A stretch of DNA of 64,000 nucleotides, taken from contig CM077005.1 of assembly GCA_039090855.1 (NCBI GenBank), positions 14,237,921 through 14,301,920 of the forward strand, written 5' to 3'. The notes under the pieces were generated by a model. That model worked only from the letters and a program-made list of their open reading frames with translations. It ran no database searches and had not been told where the DNA came from. The translations under genes were made by a program, and so were the position numbers. Source of the DNA: Macrothele yani (taxonomy: Eukaryota > Arthropoda > Arachnida > Araneae > Macrothelidae). Below are positions 62,185 through 64,000 of the stretch, piece by piece (the first letter of the stretch is position 1; the number at the start of each line of letters is the position of its first letter).

Positions 62185-63245
62185 TTACCTAGGCAAAATA
62201 ATCACCCTCGGCAGCGACACAGTTGCCATCTGTCCGACAAGGCCATGATCCCAGAACGAAGAAAGTCTTGCGGCTGGGACCCGAAGATGTCATCAACTGC
62301 ACGTTGAACCTCGTTGTCTGTCGTGAACTGTTTCCCGGACCGGAAGTGATCCAGGCGACGAAACAGATGATAGTCTGTCGGAGACAAGTCCGGTGAATTG
62401 GCAGGATGAAGCAGTGCTTCATAGCCCAAGGCACTTACGGTCAGCATCGTTCGTTGTGCAACATGAGGGCGAGCGTTGTCCTGGAGCAGAAGAACACCAT
62501 GTCTGTTTACCAAAGCCGGTTGTTTCTGCAACACTTTCAGGTGCATCTGGTGTAATTCAGCACAATAACGTTCTGCAGTGGTGGTTCGGCTTCTTGTCAA
62601 GAAACTCCGATGCATTATCCCGGCTGTGGACCACCAGACAAGAAGCATCATCTTTTTGGTGTGTAGGGGTGGCTTAGGATGCCGTCCAGCAGGCTGTGCC
62701 TTGCTTAACCATTGTACAGATCGTTTCCAATTATCATAAAGGACCCCCACTTCTCGTCACAGGTTACGATTCGATGCAATAGAGGTTCCTGTTTATTCCC
62801 GGCAAGCAGCGACGTGCAGACTTCCAAATGCCTACTCTTGTTGGCAGTTGTTAACTCCTGCGGCAGCCGCATGTCCAGCTTTTTGACCTTACCCAGCGCA
62901 GCCACACACCGAACAATTGTCGTGTGGTGGACACCTACCTCAGCCGCTATCTCACGACACGTTTTTCGGGGTCCGCTTCAACCACACATCATCCTCAGAA
63001 ACAGCAACAGGTCGGTGAACACGTGCTTCGTTTTGCAGGTCCGTATCTCCGCTTCGAAACTTCACAAACCATCGCCAAATGGTTCGTTCGTTGGCTGTAT
63101 TCTTCCCAAACGTTTTGTTAACGTTTAGAGCGGTAATTCCTGCAGAATTGGCCCAGTTTAAATTCATACAGAAGATGACTCTCAAATCCCGAGTCTGCGT
63201 GTTTCCTTTGCATGCCACGTTACGTCCAAACAAACGACGCATGAA
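62185..63245 (-). pseudogene. Mariner transposase (DD34D type), frameshifted
   Basis: Three overlapping minus-strand ORFs cover nearly the whole gene. 63242-62952 holds the first helix-turn-helix (TANERTIWRWFVKFRSGDTD). 62905-62705 holds the linker and RIVTCDEKWGS with the first catalytic Asp. 62750-62202 holds YDNWKRSVQWLSK, VLLLQDNARPHVAQRT with the second Asp, and SPDLSPTDYHLFRRLDHF with the third Asp. All three catalytic Asp residues are present, but frame changes near 62910-62950 and near 62720 break the chain. TIRs were not fixed. Confidence 0.85.
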
Positions 63246-63399
63246 CTTTGTTCTTCACACACGTGCTATCTATTTATAGTAACTCTGTGACGTAATACCC
63301 GCAACACCTGTGGGTGGTTCCATTCCGCTGTGGTGGGGGGCCTGTCTCCACTGCTCGTTCGCGCCGGACATTTCATTCGCACCAACCCAATAAATGTTG

Positions 63400-63735
63400 G
63401 TATTGGTTAGTTCTGAAATTGCTTCATCGATCAATAAACCTTCAGTTTCCGAAAAAGCATTGTACATCAATTTTGTTTTCTGTAATGTTCATTTCTAAAC
63501 CACTTCTTTACTCTCATCTGGACCATATTTCGCAGCTCTGAGTGGGTACTTACAAAAATGACTGTATCATCGGCAAAACACAGGTGCGTTAATAATATCT
63601 CTTAATGTTTGTCCCTTTGTCTTCTCTGTTTAATGATTAAAACATAGCACAGAGGAACTAGAGAGATATTGTGACATCTTGTCTCACTCCCTTTCCAATT
63701 TTTATAAGTGCTGTTTCTCGAAGAGTCGATCCTTT
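63400..63735 (-). pseudogene. Non-LTR reverse transcriptase fragment with catalytic FADD
   Basis: The minus strand from about 63590 reads HLCFADDTVIF, the RT catalytic motif. It then continues in shifting frames with ELRNMVQ-like text and a palm segment ending near 63450 (YNAFSETEGL). The order matches RTE/Jockey-type RTs and overlaps in type with the fragment at 10175-10900, which covers the following part of the protein. Confidence 0.7.
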
Positions 63736-63739
63736 GCAC

Positions 63740-64000
63740 TGATATTTTCATAGATATTATAAATAATATTAATAATGATTATATTTATAAAAGAAACAAC
63801 AAAGGCAGCACTCCTTTAATTACCTATTATTTTTTGTCTTAGCGATCCTCAGCGGACAACAAAATGACGAATGGGCTGCTGCTAGGACATAATCACCCTA
63901 TCTGGCTGACAAAATCAACACATCCATCAGTGGCGTATCTTGGGTCTGAGACCTGGGCTACCTCCCCGCGCCCCCCAGAGTACTGTTTTTTAAAAATTGC
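63740..64000. other. No recognised gene
   Basis: AT-rich then unique; the end contains GCGCCCCCCAG. Nothing supported. Confidence 0.4.

Overview
The window reads as intergenic, transposon-dominated DNA from an invertebrate animal, most likely an arthropod. That inference rests on the transposon mix (Tc1/mariner, pogo, hAT and piggyBac-like elements, tRNA-derived SINEs, an env-bearing LTR element) and the AT-rich, microsatellite-studded background. No complete intron-containing host gene, rRNA gene, functional tRNA gene or CRISPR array is visible. The only host-like coding segment is a short THAP zinc-finger domain at 41313-41504.

The centrepiece is a nearly full-length LTR retroelement on the + strand (17106-31909) flanked by a 4-bp duplication AGGG. 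Its two 1959-bp LTRs differ at only about half a dozen places, mostly by single-base indels, so the insertion looks young. It has a PBS, a long leader, a gag with a CCHC knuckle, a T-TTA-AAC slippery site leading by -1 frameshift into a DSG protease, a pol ORF in which the reverse transcriptase, RNase H and integrase core are missing, a 2.9-kb A-rich non-coding stretch, and an envelope gene. The envelope has a two-glycoprotein, bunyavirus/phlebovirus-like plan and is broken by three single-base frame changes. The element looks like a non-autonomous, env-carrying retroelement.

The second notable set is a family of four miniature LTR elements (TRIM-like): 16253-16682, 38367-38860, 45638-46225 and 53010-53509. 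Each has 132-181-bp terminal direct repeats, a 4-bp target duplication, a PBS of Lys type or close to it, a purine tract, and a tRNA-like unit inside the LTR (exactly 72 nt where measurable). A related LTR piece at 11237-11348 abuts a PBS and a decayed gag-protease module (11401-13088).

Region by region: 1-5.5 kb holds dispersed repeats, a SINE and a TTAA-flanked MITE. 5.5-7.5 kb is a dead Tc1-like element carrying a foldback element and a hAT MITE. 8-11 kb holds SINE and non-LTR fragments. 11.2-13.1 kb is the gag-protease relic. 13.8-16.7 kb has SINEs, a possible hAT remnant and TRIM-A. 17.1-31.9 kb is the env element. 33-40 kb has several long inverted-repeat elements, and a hAT-like element hosting TRIM-B. 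40-48 kb has Tc1/mariner and pogo-like fragments, the THAP exon, TRIM-C and a hAT element with a perfect 8-bp duplication. 48-51.7 kb is nearly empty. 51.7-64 kb is SINEs, TRIM-D, two Tc1-like elements, a transposase relic split by nested SINEs and a hAT-like insertion, a mariner relic and a reverse-transcriptase fragment.

All assignments come from reading the sequence and general family knowledge. No database search was run.
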